A DNA stretch of 64,000 nucleotides from Paraburkholderia sp. HP33-1 (GTDB lineage: Bacteria > Pseudomonadota > Gammaproteobacteria > Burkholderiales > Burkholderiaceae): assembly GCF_021390595.1 (NCBI RefSeq), contig NZ_JAJEJR010000003.1, forward strand, positions 186,001-250,000, in the 5' to 3' direction. Under the pieces are notes generated by a model. The model ran no database searches and was not told where the DNA came from. It saw only the letters and a list, made by a program, of their open reading frames with translations. This document shows positions 17,233 through 26,794 of this stretch, piece after piece (within the stretch, counting starts at the first letter, position 1; each line of letters begins with the position of its first letter). The translations under genes and the position numbers were made by a program.

Positions 17233-17922
17233 CTAGGATTTGTCGTCGGTATAACTCTCTCGCGGAGGGTACACGCCGGCGAGGCGGGCGATCAGGATCG
17301 CGACGAACAAGCTGCCGGTGATCTGTTCGACCATGCACATGCCGCGTGCCGGACGCGTGAGGGGCGTGATGTCGCCGAAGCCCGTGCTCGTGAGGACGGT
17401 TATGCTGAAGTAAAGCGCGTCGGAATAAACGAGCCGCCCCGGCTGCCCGACGATCATGTAAGACTGCGGATAGAAAAATCCGATGCTCGCGTAGACGTAC
17501 GCCCAGAGGACACCGATCAACAGATACGCCGCCGCGGCGCCAAACAGCTTGTCCGGCGTCATGATTTTGGGCTGGAACACGTAGCGCAGAAGATATACGA
17601 CCGTGATGAAATACAGCACGGTGCTGAACATCCAGGATACAGCGAGGCTGCGATCGTCGTCGTGCCACAGGCCGAGGTACTGGAACCACATGGCCGGAAT
17701 GGCAAAAACCAGCGCCATCACGAACGGCAGGGTCGTGCGGCCGACCGCTGCCACGGTCGCTATGAGGAGGAACATGTTGACGACGTTCAGAACGAGCCGG
17801 CCGCTATCGCTCGCCGGCACGAACGACACCGCGCCGATGAGAATAACCAGCACGCCGAACAGCCAGAAGCAGCGCTGGTAAAAGATGCGAGACAGCGCTT
17901 CGCGCGTGGTACGCAAGGCCAT
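17233..17922 (-). CDS. two-pore-domain-like ion channel (potassium channel family)
   Basis: 229 residues with several hydrophobic segments in the N-terminal half (about 20-115), then an ion-channel pore unit: an outer helix (about 125-155), pore helix and filter YFSITVLTSTGFGDITPL (about 175-192), and a final helix to about 215. The filter reads GFG rather than the classical GYG, a variant seen in some bacterial Ion_trans_2 proteins. The ATG at 17922 has GGGGAGAG upstream. No cytoplasmic RCK domain. Single gene. Confidence 0.75.
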   Translation of the reverse strand: MALRTTREALSRIFYQRCFWLFGVLVILIGAVSFVPASDSGRLVLNVVNMFLLIATVAAVGRTTLPFVMALVFAIPAMWFQYLGLWHDDDRSLAVSWMFSTVLYFITVVYLLRYVFQPKIMTPDKLFGAAAAYLLIGVLWAYVYASIGFFYPQSYMIVGQPGRLVYSDALYFSITVLTSTGFGDITPLTRPARGMCMVEQITGSLFVAILIARLAGVYPPRESYTDDKS

Positions 17923-18066
17923 GGTGACCTCTCCCCTGCTTCGCTGAGAGTATCTCGGTCTACGCCTATGGTTCCAGCAGGCGACGCATAAACGGACTCC
18001 CAATTCGCGCGCAGTCGTACCTTTTCCGACGCTGACAAAATGGGGTTTACGCGAGTTCGACGCCCG

Positions 18067-18345
18067 TCAATCGCGATTGATCAGCAGACCTACCAGCAGC
18101 CCGACACCGGCCGCTATCCCGACGGATGCCCACGGATGCTCGTGTACGTAGTCGTCGGTAGTGTGGGCAGCCTTCTTGCTGGTTTCGACCACCACGACCT
18201 GCACATCCATGGCCTTTTTCCTGGCGCCTTGCAGGCGCTCCAGCGCCCTTTCGAGTAGTTTCGAAGTCCCTTCGGTTGGGGGAGCGCTTTCGGTCTGAGG
18301 GACCTGATTTTCCAGTTCGGCGGGCGTGGCATTGGCGTCAGACAT
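18067..18345 (-). CDS. DUF883 (ElaB/YqjD/YgaM) family membrane-anchored protein
   Basis: 92 residues. A helical amphipathic region (about 25-65: LLERALERLQGARKKAMDVQVVVVETSKKAAHTTDDYVHEHPW) is followed by a C-terminal transmembrane helix GIAAGVGLLVGLLI and a short charged tail, the exact layout of the YqjD/ElaB family. E. coli members are inner-membrane, stationary-phase proteins that bind ribosomes. The ATG at 18345 is preferred; the open frame continues 15 codons upstream. Confidence 0.85.
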   Translation of the reverse strand: MSDANATPAELENQVPQTESAPPTEGTSKLLERALERLQGARKKAMDVQVVVVETSKKAAHTTDDYVHEHPWASVGIAAGVGLLVGLLINRD

Positions 18346-18597
18346 CGGTTTCTCCCTGTTGATTCTCAACGTGAATACATCCCGACACACTTACCAATAG
18401 CATGATGACTTGCGAATGATGCGTTGCAATTGGACCTTGGTCCTATTCGCCCACTACCCGGTCAGACGGCTGCCGAACGACAACCACGTGTTGCGTCGTT
18501 ACGTGTCCTCTTGATGCGGATCAAGGAGAGCACCGGAAGCGGCTTCCGCCAGGGTTTTCCCTGCTTCGCCACACCCGAAAATATCCTAATATCAATC

Positions 18598-18611
18598 AGT
18601 TAAAACTAACT
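18598..18611. promoter_or_regulatory. candidate TetR operator/promoter region
   Basis: Inverted repeat AGTTA-AAAC-TAACT inside an AT-rich tract (18580-18625) right before the TetR-led efflux operon, with overlapping repeats of TAACT. Its position suits autorepression by the first gene. Inference only. Confidence 0.35.
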
Positions 18612-18635
18612 AACTCGTCAATTAGTGTGGTGCAC

Positions 18636-19337
18636 ATGCCCCAAGCCGCGCGTTCCAGAATGGGTCGCCGTCCTCATGCGCAGGACTTCGACGCACGCGA
18701 ACATCTGCTCGCCGTCGCGGTGGCGTTGTTCGCCGAGCGCGGTATCGCCAACACGACGGTTGCGCAGATCGCGGCGGCGAGCGGGGTGACGTCCGCGATG
18801 GTGCACTACTGGTTCCAGACCCGCGAAAAGCTGCTCGACGCCCTGTTCGAGGAAAAGATCGTCGCCGCGTTCGGCGCGATCTGGGATCCGGTCGATCCCG
18901 AACACGACGATCCGCTCACGCTGACGCAAGGCATCGTCAAGCGCATGTTCGACGTCACCGAAACCATGCCGTGGCTGCCTTCGTTGTGGCTGCGCGAGGT
19001 CGTCAACGAAGGCGGTCTGCTGCGCGAGCGCGCGTTTGCGCGTATCCCCCTGCAAAAGCTCGCCGCGTTTGGTCAGAACATCGCGCGGGGCTGCGCGTCG
19101 GGCCAGTTGAACGCGCAGCTCGAACCATTGCTGCTGTTCAACTCGGTGCTCGCGCTCGTGATGCTGCCGCAGGCAACCGCCAGGATCTGGCAGCGCCTGA
19201 ATCCGACCACCTCGTTCGATCGCGCGACGCTCGAACGCCACGTCGTTGCGCTGCTCACGCAGGGCATGAGCGTGACCGCGGCGGCGCAGGTGAAGGCGAC
19301 GTCCACCGCACGGCGCGCGAAAGGAAAACCGTCATGA
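18636..19337 (+). CDS. TetR family transcriptional regulator (CecR-like position)
   Basis: 233 residues from the ATG at 18636 (a GTG nine bases earlier and an ATG at 18660 are alternatives). The TetR helix-turn-helix is clear: AREHLLAVAVALFAERGIANTTVAQIAAASGVTSAMVHYWFQTREKLLDALF (about 22-75). The C-terminal ligand domain is unassigned. It is first in an operon with membrane fusion protein, ABC and outer membrane factor genes, and its stop overlaps the next start (ATGA). By analogy with E. coli CecR, which leads the ybhGFSR operon, it probably represses the efflux pump. Confidence 0.85.
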   Translation: MPQAARSRMGRRPHAQDFDAREHLLAVAVALFAERGIANTTVAQIAAASGVTSAMVHYWFQTREKLLDALFEEKIVAAFGAIWDPVDPEHDDPLTLTQGIVKRMFDVTETMPWLPSLWLREVVNEGGLLRERAFARIPLQKLAAFGQNIARGCASGQLNAQLEPLLLFNSVLALVMLPQATARIWQRLNPTTSFDRATLERHVVALLTQGMSVTAAAQVKATSTARRAKGKPS

Positions 19338-20299
19338 ATGCGTCTGCCAGCTCATCCATGCGTGTCGCGTTGCTCGCGCTCTGTATCGCGTTCGCGAGCT
19401 GTTCGCAACAACCGGCGAACACGTGGCAAGGTTATGTGGAAGGCGAGTTCCTGTACCTCGCGTCTTCGCAGGCTGGGCAGTTGACCGAGCTCGCGGTCTC
19501 GCGCGGGCAGACCGTCGCGCAGGACACGCCGCTGTTCGCGCTCGAAGCGCAGAACGAGACCGAGGCCGTGGCACAGGCCAACGAGCAACTGCGCGCGGCT
19601 CGCTCCCAGCTTGCCGATCTTGGAACCGGCAAGCGTCCCCCCGAGGTCGACGTGACGCGCGCGCAACTCGTGCAGGCCGAAGCCGACGCCTCGCGTGCCG
19701 CGACCCAGTTCCGTCGCGACGAACAGCAGTTCGGCGCGGGCGGCATCGCGCAAAGCCAGCTCGACGACTCGCGCGCGAACGCGCTATCGAGCGCAGCACA
19801 CGTGCGCGAACTGCAGAGCCAGCTCGCCGTCTCGCGTCTGCCGGGGCGGATCGAACAGATCCGCGCGCAACAGGCACAGGTCGATGCAGCGCAGGCCCAG
19901 CTCGGCCAGGCCCAATGGAAGCTCGATCAGAAAAGCGTACACGCGCCGCACGCGGGCCTCGTGTTCGACACGATGTATCGCAGCGGCGAATGGGTGCCGG
20001 CCGGCAGCCCCGTCGTACGCATGCTGCCGCCGGAGAACGTCAAGGTGCGCTTTTTCGTGCCCCAAGGGGTGGTCGGTTCGCTCGCGCCGGGCCGTCGCGT
20101 ATCGATTCATTGCGACGGTTGCGCCGCCGATGTGCCAGCCGTGCTCAGCTTCATTTCGGACCAGGCGGAGTACACGCCGCCCGTGATCTTCAGCAACGAA
20201 AGCCGCGCGAAGCTCGTGTTCATGGTCGAAGCCAGACCCCAGGTCGCCGATGCGCCGAAGCTGCGACCCGGCCAACCCGTCACGGTCACACTGCAATGA
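19334..20299 (+). CDS. HlyD family membrane fusion lipoprotein of ABC efflux pump
   Basis: 321 residues. The signal peptide with lipobox FASC (Cys about 23) predicts an inner-membrane-anchored periplasmic adaptor. The biotinyl-lipoyl half (GYVEGEFLYLASSQAGQLTELAVSRGQTV), a long coiled coil (about 75-190, rich in Gln and Ala with AQANEQLRAARSQL and QVDAAQAQLGQAQWKLDQ), the second lipoyl half (VHAPHAGLVFDTMYRSGEWV) and a beta-barrel domain follow in normal order. It is coupled by ATGA overlaps on both sides. Joins the ABC pair to the outer membrane factor. Confidence 0.85.
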   Translation: MNASASSSMRVALLALCIAFASCSQQPANTWQGYVEGEFLYLASSQAGQLTELAVSRGQTVAQDTPLFALEAQNETEAVAQANEQLRAARSQLADLGTGKRPPEVDVTRAQLVQAEADASRAATQFRRDEQQFGAGGIAQSQLDDSRANALSSAAHVRELQSQLAVSRLPGRIEQIRAQQAQVDAAQAQLGQAQWKLDQKSVHAPHAGLVFDTMYRSGEWVPAGSPVVRMLPPENVKVRFFVPQGVVGSLAPGRRVSIHCDGCAADVPAVLSFISDQAEYTPPVIFSNESRAKLVFMVEARPQVADAPKLRPGQPVTVTLQ

Positions 20300-21279
20300 G
20301 TTCACCCGAAACCACCGGCAACGCGAACCATCCCGTGTACGCGATCGACGTGCACGGGCTGAACAAGCATTTCGGCACGAAGCACGTGGTCAACGATGTA
20401 ACGCTACGCGTGCAGCGCGGCGAGATTTTCGGCTTTCTCGGCCCGAACGGCAGCGGCAAGACCACCTGCATCCGGATGATGTGCGGTTTGCTGACGCCCG
20501 ACTCCGGCAGCGGCACGTGTCTCGGCTACGACATCGTGCATGACAGCGCGCAGATCAAGCGGCGCACCGGCTATATGACGCAGCGTTTTTCCTATTGGGA
20601 AGATCTGACGATCCGCGAAAACCTCGACTTCGTCGCACGCATCTACGAGATGAAGAACCGCCGCGAAGCGGTGGACCGCGCGCTCGAACAGCTTGGTCTT
20701 CAAAGCCGCGCGAAGCAACTGGCCGGTGCGTTGTCGGGCGGATGGAAGCAGCGTCTCGCGCTCGCCGCGTGCATGCTGCACGAGCCGGAACTGCTGCTGC
20801 TCGACGAACCGACCGCGGGTGTCGACCCGAGCGCGCGCCGCGACTTCTGGGAAGAGTTGCACCGTCTCGCCGCGCGCGGCATCTCGGTGCTCGTCAGCAC
20901 GCACTATATGGACGAAGCGGAACGCTGCCACAAGCTCGCCTACATCGCCTACGGCAAGCTGCTCGCGCAAGGCACCTCGAAAGAGGTGATCGATTCGCAA
21001 GGGCTCGTGACGTGGGCCGTGTACGGCCAGAATCTCGTCGAACTCGGCGACCGGCTGCGCCGCTCGCCCGGCGTCGAGCAGACGGTGGCGTTCGGTTCGT
21101 CGCTACACGTGAGCGGTCCCGACACGCCCGAACTCCACGCGACGATCGACCGGCTGGCTCACTCGGACCCGGTGCTGCGGATCGAAAGACAGGAAACCGG
21201 CCTCGAGGACGTGTTCATCTTCATGATGAACCGCTCGACCGACAATTACGCCACCCCGGCCGCAGGCAAGGCATCATGA
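20296..21279 (+). CDS. ABC-2 type efflux pump ATP-binding protein
   Basis: 327 residues with one nucleotide-binding domain: Walker A GPNGSGKTT (about 48), Q-loop TQRFSYWEDLT, signature LSGGWKQRLALA (about 148; W replaces the common Q), Walker B LLLLDEPTAGVDP and H-loop STHYMDEAE. E. coli YbhF carries two fused NBDs; this protein has only one, so the pump would dimerise it. The C-terminal extension (about 240-327) ends with the GLEDVFIFMM motif usual for drug/lipid ABC-2 exporters. Coupled by four-base overlaps to its neighbours. Confidence 0.9.
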   Translation: MSSPETTGNANHPVYAIDVHGLNKHFGTKHVVNDVTLRVQRGEIFGFLGPNGSGKTTCIRMMCGLLTPDSGSGTCLGYDIVHDSAQIKRRTGYMTQRFSYWEDLTIRENLDFVARIYEMKNRREAVDRALEQLGLQSRAKQLAGALSGGWKQRLALAACMLHEPELLLLDEPTAGVDPSARRDFWEELHRLAARGISVLVSTHYMDEAERCHKLAYIAYGKLLAQGTSKEVIDSQGLVTWAVYGQNLVELGDRLRRSPGVEQTVAFGSSLHVSGPDTPELHATIDRLAHSDPVLRIERQETGLEDVFIFMMNRSTDNYATPAAGKAS

Positions 21280-22427
21280 ATTCCGCGCGCCGCCTCCCAC
21301 GCTTTTCGCTGATGCGTTGGTGGAGCATCGTGCGCAAGGAGTTTCTGCAACTGAAGCGCGACCGCATCACGTTCGCGATGATGATCGTGCTGCCGATCAT
21401 GCAGATGGCGCTGTTCGGCTTTGCGATCAATACCGACCCGAAGCATCTGCCGACCGCCGTCATTGCCGCCGATCACAGCGAATTCACGCGCAGCTTCATG
21501 ATGGCGATGCGCAACTCAGACTACTTCGACATCGTCGCAACGCTGCCCGACGAAGAGTCCGGCCGCCGCGCGCTCTCGCAGGGCAAGGTGCTGTTCGTGC
21601 TGAATATCCCGGTCGGCTTCACGCGCGATCTGGCCAAGGGCGCGCGTCCATCGCTGCTCGTCGAAGCCGACGCGACGGACCCCACCGCGGTGGGCACCGC
21701 GCTGGGCGCGCTGCCGTCGATCGCGCAGTCGGTGTTGCAGAAGGACCTCACGGGTCCGCTGTCGTCGCTCGCAGTCGGCCCCGCCGCTTTCGACGTTCAA
21801 TTGCACCGGCTCTACAACCCCGAAAGCCTCACCCAGTACAACGTGGTGCCCGGCCTGATGGGCGTGATCCTGACGATGACGATGGTGATGATGACGGGCC
21901 TCGCGATCACGCGCGAACGCGAGCGCGGCACGATGGAAAATCTGCTCGCCACGCCGGTGCTGCCGCTCGAAGTCATGACCGGCAAGATCGTGCCTTACGT
22001 GGCGATCGGGCTGGTTCAGGTAAGCATCATTCTCGCGGCCGCGCGCTTCGTGTTCAACGTGCCGTTCGAAGGCAGTCTGATCGCGCTGTATCTGTCAGCG
22101 CTATTGTTCGTCGCGGCCAATCTGACGATCGGCATTACGCTCTCGTCGCTCGCACAGAATCAGTTGCAGGCCATGCAACTGACGATGTTCTATTTTCTGC
22201 CGAATATCCTGCTCTCAGGTTTCATGTTCCCGTTCGCGGGTATGCCGAAATGGGCGCAATACATCGGCAATCTGTTGCCGCTGACCTATTTCAACCGGCT
22301 CGTGCGCGGCATTCTGCTCAAAGGCGTCGGCTGGGCCGACATGTGGCCGCATGTGTGGCCGCTGCTGGTCTTTCTGTGCGTCGTGATGGGTGTCGCCGTG
22401 AAGTTCTATCGACGCACGCTCGATTGA
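21276..22427 (+). CDS. ABC-2 type efflux pump permease
   Basis: 383 residues in the ABC-2 membrane layout: one N-terminal transmembrane helix (ITFAMMIVLPIMQMALFGFAI, about 32-52), a large periplasmic domain (about 55-195), then five helices to the C-terminus, with the cytoplasmic coupling segment ERERGTMENLLATPV between helices 2 and 3. In the ybhGFSR system two permeases are encoded; here only one, so it probably forms a homodimer. Substrate unknown; cationic drugs or lipophilic toxicants are likely for this class. Confidence 0.9.
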   Translation: MNSARRLPRFSLMRWWSIVRKEFLQLKRDRITFAMMIVLPIMQMALFGFAINTDPKHLPTAVIAADHSEFTRSFMMAMRNSDYFDIVATLPDEESGRRALSQGKVLFVLNIPVGFTRDLAKGARPSLLVEADATDPTAVGTALGALPSIAQSVLQKDLTGPLSSLAVGPAAFDVQLHRLYNPESLTQYNVVPGLMGVILTMTMVMMTGLAITRERERGTMENLLATPVLPLEVMTGKIVPYVAIGLVQVSIILAAARFVFNVPFEGSLIALYLSALLFVAANLTIGITLSSLAQNQLQAMQLTMFYFLPNILLSGFMFPFAGMPKWAQYIGNLLPLTYFNRLVRGILLKGVGWADMWPHVWPLLVFLCVVMGVAVKFYRRTLD

Positions 22428-22439
22428 GGAAGGCTTGCA

Positions 22440-23948
22440 ATGGGTTCTGTTCCTCCCGTAGTTTTTCGGAGTGCGACCTGTCGGTCCGCCGCGTTCTGGC
22501 TCGCTACTTTCGGCGCCAGCGCGACATTGTGCGCGTGTGCGGTCGGCCCGGATTTCCATCGTCCCGACGTGACCAGCACGTCGAGCTATTCCGCCGCACC
22601 GCTTCCGGCACGCACCGTCACCGCCGAGGGACCCGGCGGCACCGCGCAGCACTTCGTGCCGACCGATGTGCCCGGCGACGGCTGGTGGCGGGCGTTCGGC
22701 TCGCCGGTGCTGAACGCGCTCGTGCAACAGGCGCTCGACGATAGCCCGACCCTCGCGCAAGCCCGCGCGAAACTCGACGAAGCGCAGCAGGACTATCGCG
22801 CGCAGGCGGGTGGCACACTGTGGCCACAAGTCGATGCGAACCTGTCGACCACGCGCGAGAAAATCGATCCCGAGGCGCTCGGCTTCGGTCAGCTCGCGCA
22901 GGGCCGCTCGTTTGCGCCGTTCACGCTGTACAGCGCACAGGTCACGGTGTCGTACACGCTCGATCTGTTCGGCGCGAATCGCCGCGCGCTCGAAGCGGTG
23001 GCCGCGCAGGTCGACTATCAGCAATATGAACTCGAGGCCGCGCGTTTGACGCTCGCCGGCAATGTCGTGACGGCGGCGATCCGGCGCGCGTCGCTGGCGC
23101 GGCAGATTGCACTCACCGAAGCGCTGCTCGCGAACCAGATGCAGCAACTCGACATCACCGAACACCGCTATCGGGCGGGCGGCATCTCCGAGGTCGATCT
23201 GCTGAGCCAGCGCACGCTCGTTCAGCAAACCCGCGCGACGTTACCGCCGTTACGCACGCAACTCGCGCAGACCGATCATCAACTCGCGATCTATCTGGGA
23301 CGTGCGCCGGCAGAGTTGCCCGCCACGCACGACCTCACTGCGCTCGACCTCGATACGCTCGTGCTGCCGGCCGACTTGCCGCTGACGTTGCCGTCGACGC
23401 TCGCGCAGCAGCGGCCCGACATCCGCGCGTCCGAGGCGCTATTGCATCAGGCGAGCGCGAACATCGGCGTCGCGACCGCGAACCTGTATCCGCGCATCAC
23501 GCTGTCGGGCAACGCGGCGACCGAACGCATCAATGTGTCCGACGTGCTGACGGGTTTCAACGTGTGGAATTTCGGCGCGGGTCTCACGCAGCCGCTTTTT
23601 CACGGTGGTGAACTGCTCGCGCGCAAGCATTCGTCCGAAGCGGCCTACCAGGCGGCGCTCGCCGTCTACAAGCAAACCGTACTGCAGGGATTGCAACAGG
23701 TCGCCGACGCGCTGCGCGCGCTCGATCAGGACGCCATCGCATTGCAGGCGCTCGACGCCGCGCAGCGCAGCGCGCAACGCAGTGCCGGCATTGCCGGTCA
23801 GCGCTATGCGGCGGGCGGCATCAGTCAATTGACGTTGCTCGATACGCAGCGGCAGGAGTTGCAAACCGGACTCGATCGCACGAAAGCCGCCGCACAGCGC
23901 TATGCCGATACCGCCGCGCTGTATCAGGCGCTCGGGGCGCGGCCTTAA
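22440..23948 (+). CDS. outer membrane efflux factor (NodT/TolC type lipoprotein)
   Basis: 502 residues. The N-terminal signal ends in lipobox CAC-AVGPDFHRPD, the signature of NodT-family outer membrane factors. Two OEP repeats follow (about 75-275 and 285-495) with long helices (ALDDSPTLAQARAKLDEAQQDYRAQ; LHQASANIGVATANLYPRITLSG). It starts 12 bp after the permease stop, closing the TetR-HlyD-ABC operon so that all parts of a tripartite pump are encoded together. Confidence 0.9.
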   Translation: MGSVPPVVFRSATCRSAAFWLATFGASATLCACAVGPDFHRPDVTSTSSYSAAPLPARTVTAEGPGGTAQHFVPTDVPGDGWWRAFGSPVLNALVQQALDDSPTLAQARAKLDEAQQDYRAQAGGTLWPQVDANLSTTREKIDPEALGFGQLAQGRSFAPFTLYSAQVTVSYTLDLFGANRRALEAVAAQVDYQQYELEAARLTLAGNVVTAAIRRASLARQIALTEALLANQMQQLDITEHRYRAGGISEVDLLSQRTLVQQTRATLPPLRTQLAQTDHQLAIYLGRAPAELPATHDLTALDLDTLVLPADLPLTLPSTLAQQRPDIRASEALLHQASANIGVATANLYPRITLSGNAATERINVSDVLTGFNVWNFGAGLTQPLFHGGELLARKHSSEAAYQAALAVYKQTVLQGLQQVADALRALDQDAIALQALDAAQRSAQRSAGIAGQRYAAGGISQLTLLDTQRQELQTGLDRTKAAAQRYADTAALYQALGARP

Positions 23949-23978
23949 GTCAGGTGCTTCGGAGAGCTGATGCGGCGC

Positions 23979-25505
23979 CTAATCCGTACGGAAAACGGCC
24001 ACGGCGTCGCGCAGAGAACGCGCCTGTTCCGTCATCGCCTGCGCCGCCGCGGAGGCTTCTTCGACGAGCGCAGCGTTCTTTTGCGTCACTTCGTCCATTT
24101 GCACGACGGCGTGATTCACCTGCTCGATGCCGGTACTCTGTTCGTTCGACGCTGCCGAGATATCCGCAACGATCGTCTTTACCTGATGTACCGAACCAAC
24201 GATGTCGTCGATGATCCCGCCAGCGCTTCGCACGAGATCGGAACCGGCCGCCACGCGCTCCGATGACTTGCTGATCAGCGCCTTCACTTCCTTCGCTGCC
24301 GTTGCGCTTCGCTGCGCGAGCGCACGTACTTCGCCGGCGACGACCGCGAATCCTCTCCCCTGTTCGCCTGCGCGAGCGGCCTCCACGGCGGCGTTCAGCG
24401 CGAGAATGTTGGTCTGAAAAGCGATCCCCTCGATTACCGCGATAATCTCACCGACCTTCGACGAACTCTCGCTGATGCCAGCCATCGTCTCGACGACACT
24501 GCGCATCACGGCACCGCCCTGCGTCGCAGTGTCGGACGCCTTTTCAGCAAGCGACGAGGCGAGGCTCGCATTGCCTGCGTTCTGGCGCACGGTGCCCGTC
24601 AATTCTTCCATGCTGGCCGCCGTTTGTTCCAGCGACGCGGCCTGCTCCTCGGTGCGGGCCGACAGGTTCAAATTGCCTGCTGCGATTTCCGAACTTGCCG
24701 TTGCGACTCCGTCCGCATTGCGGCGCACTATGCTCACAACGCCCGACAGGCTCGACTGCATATCGGCAAGTGCACCCATCAGCGCACCGAGCTCGTCGGG
24801 ACGAACCGCATGTATTCGCGAGGTCAGATCGCCTTGCGCCACCCTGCGCGCTACGTCCACCGCAGCGGTAAGCGGCCGGGTGATAGTGCGGCTGAAGGCA
24901 ACCGCGCCGCCCAGTCCTGCCGCGAACGCCACCATCATCGACAGCAGACTGATCGTCCCGGCGCGGCGGGCGTCGCTATCGGCTTGCGCGGACATCGCGG
25001 CCGTTTTCGCCGCGATCCGCTCGACGGCCTGGCCGAGCAAACGCGCCGGCTCGCGGTCGACGCCCGCCACGGCCCGGTCGCCTGCCGTCGGCTCGAAATC
25101 CGCGGCTTTGAACGCCTCAAGGCCCTTTCGATAGCCGCCGCCCATGCTCGCATGCGCGGTAGCGAACTGCTCGACTAGCGCGCGGGTGGCATTGTCATCG
25201 AGCGATGAAAGCAACGCTTTTGTCTGCTCGTCCACGAGGCGCTCCTGTTTCTCGAAGGCCGCCCAGCCCTTATCGAGCTTCGCCGGGTCCTTGGCGCGTA
25301 ACAGGACGTCTTTCCATTCCTGGACTTGCAGTTTGAAATTGACGAGGATAGTGGCGGCTATCCGTTCATTTGCCACGTGGACGCGCACCAGTTCGTCATA
25401 GTCGTCAAGCGAACGGTGCATCGAGTAGAGGCCGTACATCGCGCCGGCGAACATCAGAAAGAGTGCAGCGGCAAAGGCGAGGGGAAGCTTGACAGTCAGT
25501 TTCAT
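23979..25505 (-). CDS. methyl-accepting chemotaxis protein
   Basis: 508 residues from the ATG at 25505. Standard layout: an N-terminal transmembrane helix ([21 protein letters not shown], about 7-27), a helical periplasmic ligand domain (about 30-185) of four-helix-bundle type, a second helix ([23 protein letters not shown]), HAMP ([24 protein letters not shown]) and the signalling domain with tip [41 protein letters not shown]. No C-terminal CheR-docking pentapeptide was seen (ends FRTD). Ligand unknown. Confidence 0.9.
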   Translation of the reverse strand: MKLTVKLPLAFAAALFLMFAGAMYGLYSMHRSLDDYDELVRVHVANERIAATILVNFKLQVQEWKDVLLRAKDPAKLDKGWAAFEKQERLVDEQTKALLSSLDDNATRALVEQFATAHASMGGGYRKGLEAFKAADFEPTAGDRAVAGVDREPARLLGQAVERIAAKTAAMSAQADSDARRAGTISLLSMMVAFAAGLGGAVAFSRTITRPLTAAVDVARRVAQGDLTSRIHAVRPDELGALMGALADMQSSLSGVVSIVRRNADGVATASSEIAAGNLNLSARTEEQAASLEQTAASMEELTGTVRQNAGNASLASSLAEKASDTATQGGAVMRSVVETMAGISESSSKVGEIIAVIEGIAFQTNILALNAAVEAARAGEQGRGFAVVAGEVRALAQRSATAAKEVKALISKSSERVAAGSDLVRSAGGIIDDIVGSVHQVKTIVADISAASNEQSTGIEQVNHAVVQMDEVTQKNAALVEEASAAAQAMTEQARSLRDAVAVFRTD

Positions 25506-26039
25506 GCGAGGTGGGCAAAGGGGGGAGACCATGTCGACAGGGACGTGGAGGACTACAGCCTGCATGTCAGCGATTACCCTTGGGGTTTACGGCCACCGAG
25601 GGACGATCTGAATCCGGCCCCAGAAATAAGGTGGAAACCTCCGCTGGAAGCGCTATCAGTCGGAGACCCCATTCGCGTACAGCCAAAACCTTCGCAGAAA
25701 CGATCACGTGCGCGCCGTACTTGACACAATGTGTCGACTGTCGCCGGAATCGTGTGAGGAGAGCGAAAGCTTTGTGGGTATTCGCAACCGGCGTCGACGA
25801 ATGGCAGTGCTCACAATCGTTGAATGGGGGATCCTCACGAGCCTCATTGACCGGTTGAATCCGCAGCGGATTTCCGGGTAGACCGCTTACGGACAGACTG
25901 TCGGCCATATTGAGACGTTCGACAGAGCCGCATAGATCGTCAACAATGCAATGTCTCGCTGGACGCGACCTATCGCATTCGACTTGAAGTAACCGATAGC
26001 GTCGTCGATCTGCTTCAGTGCCGATATCAGGATTCACGT
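25506..26039. other. 534-bp gap, AT-richer than surroundings
   Basis: No convincing gene. A minus-strand frame is open through most of it (about 25567-25907 from an internal ATG) but shows no family features. The base composition changes from the high-GC chemoreceptor gene to a less GC-rich patch that lasts to about 28.3 kb, suggesting a boundary between core and accessory DNA. Confidence 0.4.
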
Positions 26040-26762
26040 ATGTCCCGCTCCGAACGTCTCCTTCATCTCCTGCAAGAATTACGTCGTTATCGACGTCCCG
26101 TGCGTGGTCAAGCCCTGGCCGAGGAGCTCGGCGTGAGCATCCGTACGCTGTACCGCGACATCGCCAGTTTGCAGGCACAAGGTGCAATGATCGAAGGGGA
26201 GCCAGGCGTTGGCTACGTTATGAAACCGGGTTTCATGCTGCCGCCCATGATGTTCCGCTCAGAGGAACTCGATGCCTTGATTCTTGGCATGCGCTGGGTG
26301 GCCGATCGCTGCGACAAGACGCTATCGTTCGGTGCGCTGAGTACGCTCGCGAAGATAGCAGCCGTACTGCCCACTGAACTCCGTCGTGAACTGGAGGAAT
26401 CTTCGCTGCTAGTCGGCGCGCCGTTGAAGAGACATGCCCACAAAGTCTCGCCTGACCTTCTGCGTGCCGCAGTCCGAACAGAGCATAAGCTCAATATTAC
26501 ATACGTGGACGCCAGCGGTTTTCAGTCGCAGCGTGTCGTTTGGCCCTTTGCCTTGGTGTATTTCGACCAGGCGCGAGTCCTGATGTGTTGGTGCGAGCTT
26601 CGAGCTGATTTTCGGAATTTCCGTTCGGACCGGATCTCTGGCGTCGAGCAGTTGAAAGAACGCTACCCGAAAAGGCGGTTAACACTGCTTCGTGAGTGGC
26701 GCAGGCTGAACCACGTCGCCAGCCGCACAATACTGCCAGAATCTGACAGCATCGACGATTAG
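26040..26762 (+). CDS. YafY/WYL family transcriptional regulator
   Basis: 240 residues. The N-terminal helix-turn-helix of the HTH_11 type is plain: MSRSERLLHLLQELRRYRRPVRGQALAEELGVSIRTLYRDIASLQAQGAMIEGEPGVGY. A WYL-like ligand-binding domain follows (about 135-220: HKLNITYVDASGFQSQRVVWPFALVYFDQARVLMCWCELRADFRNFRSDRI). It lies 32 bp upstream of a VOC-family gene in the same direction; DeoR/YafY plus VOC pairs are common and suggest control of the neighbour. Confidence 0.85.
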   Translation: MSRSERLLHLLQELRRYRRPVRGQALAEELGVSIRTLYRDIASLQAQGAMIEGEPGVGYVMKPGFMLPPMMFRSEELDALILGMRWVADRCDKTLSFGALSTLAKIAAVLPTELRRELEESSLLVGAPLKRHAHKVSPDLLRAAVRTEHKLNITYVDASGFQSQRVVWPFALVYFDQARVLMCWCELRADFRNFRSDRISGVEQLKERYPKRRLTLLREWRRLNHVASRTILPESDSIDD

Positions 26763-26794
26763 ACTGAGCTTCCTTTCCTGGCGAGGAGCTCTAA

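Noticed and set aside
25567-25907. minus-strand frame of about 113 codons in the gap before the WYL regulator
   Set aside because: Unlike known proteins, no ribosome site, codon pattern unlike neighbours; not supported as a gene.
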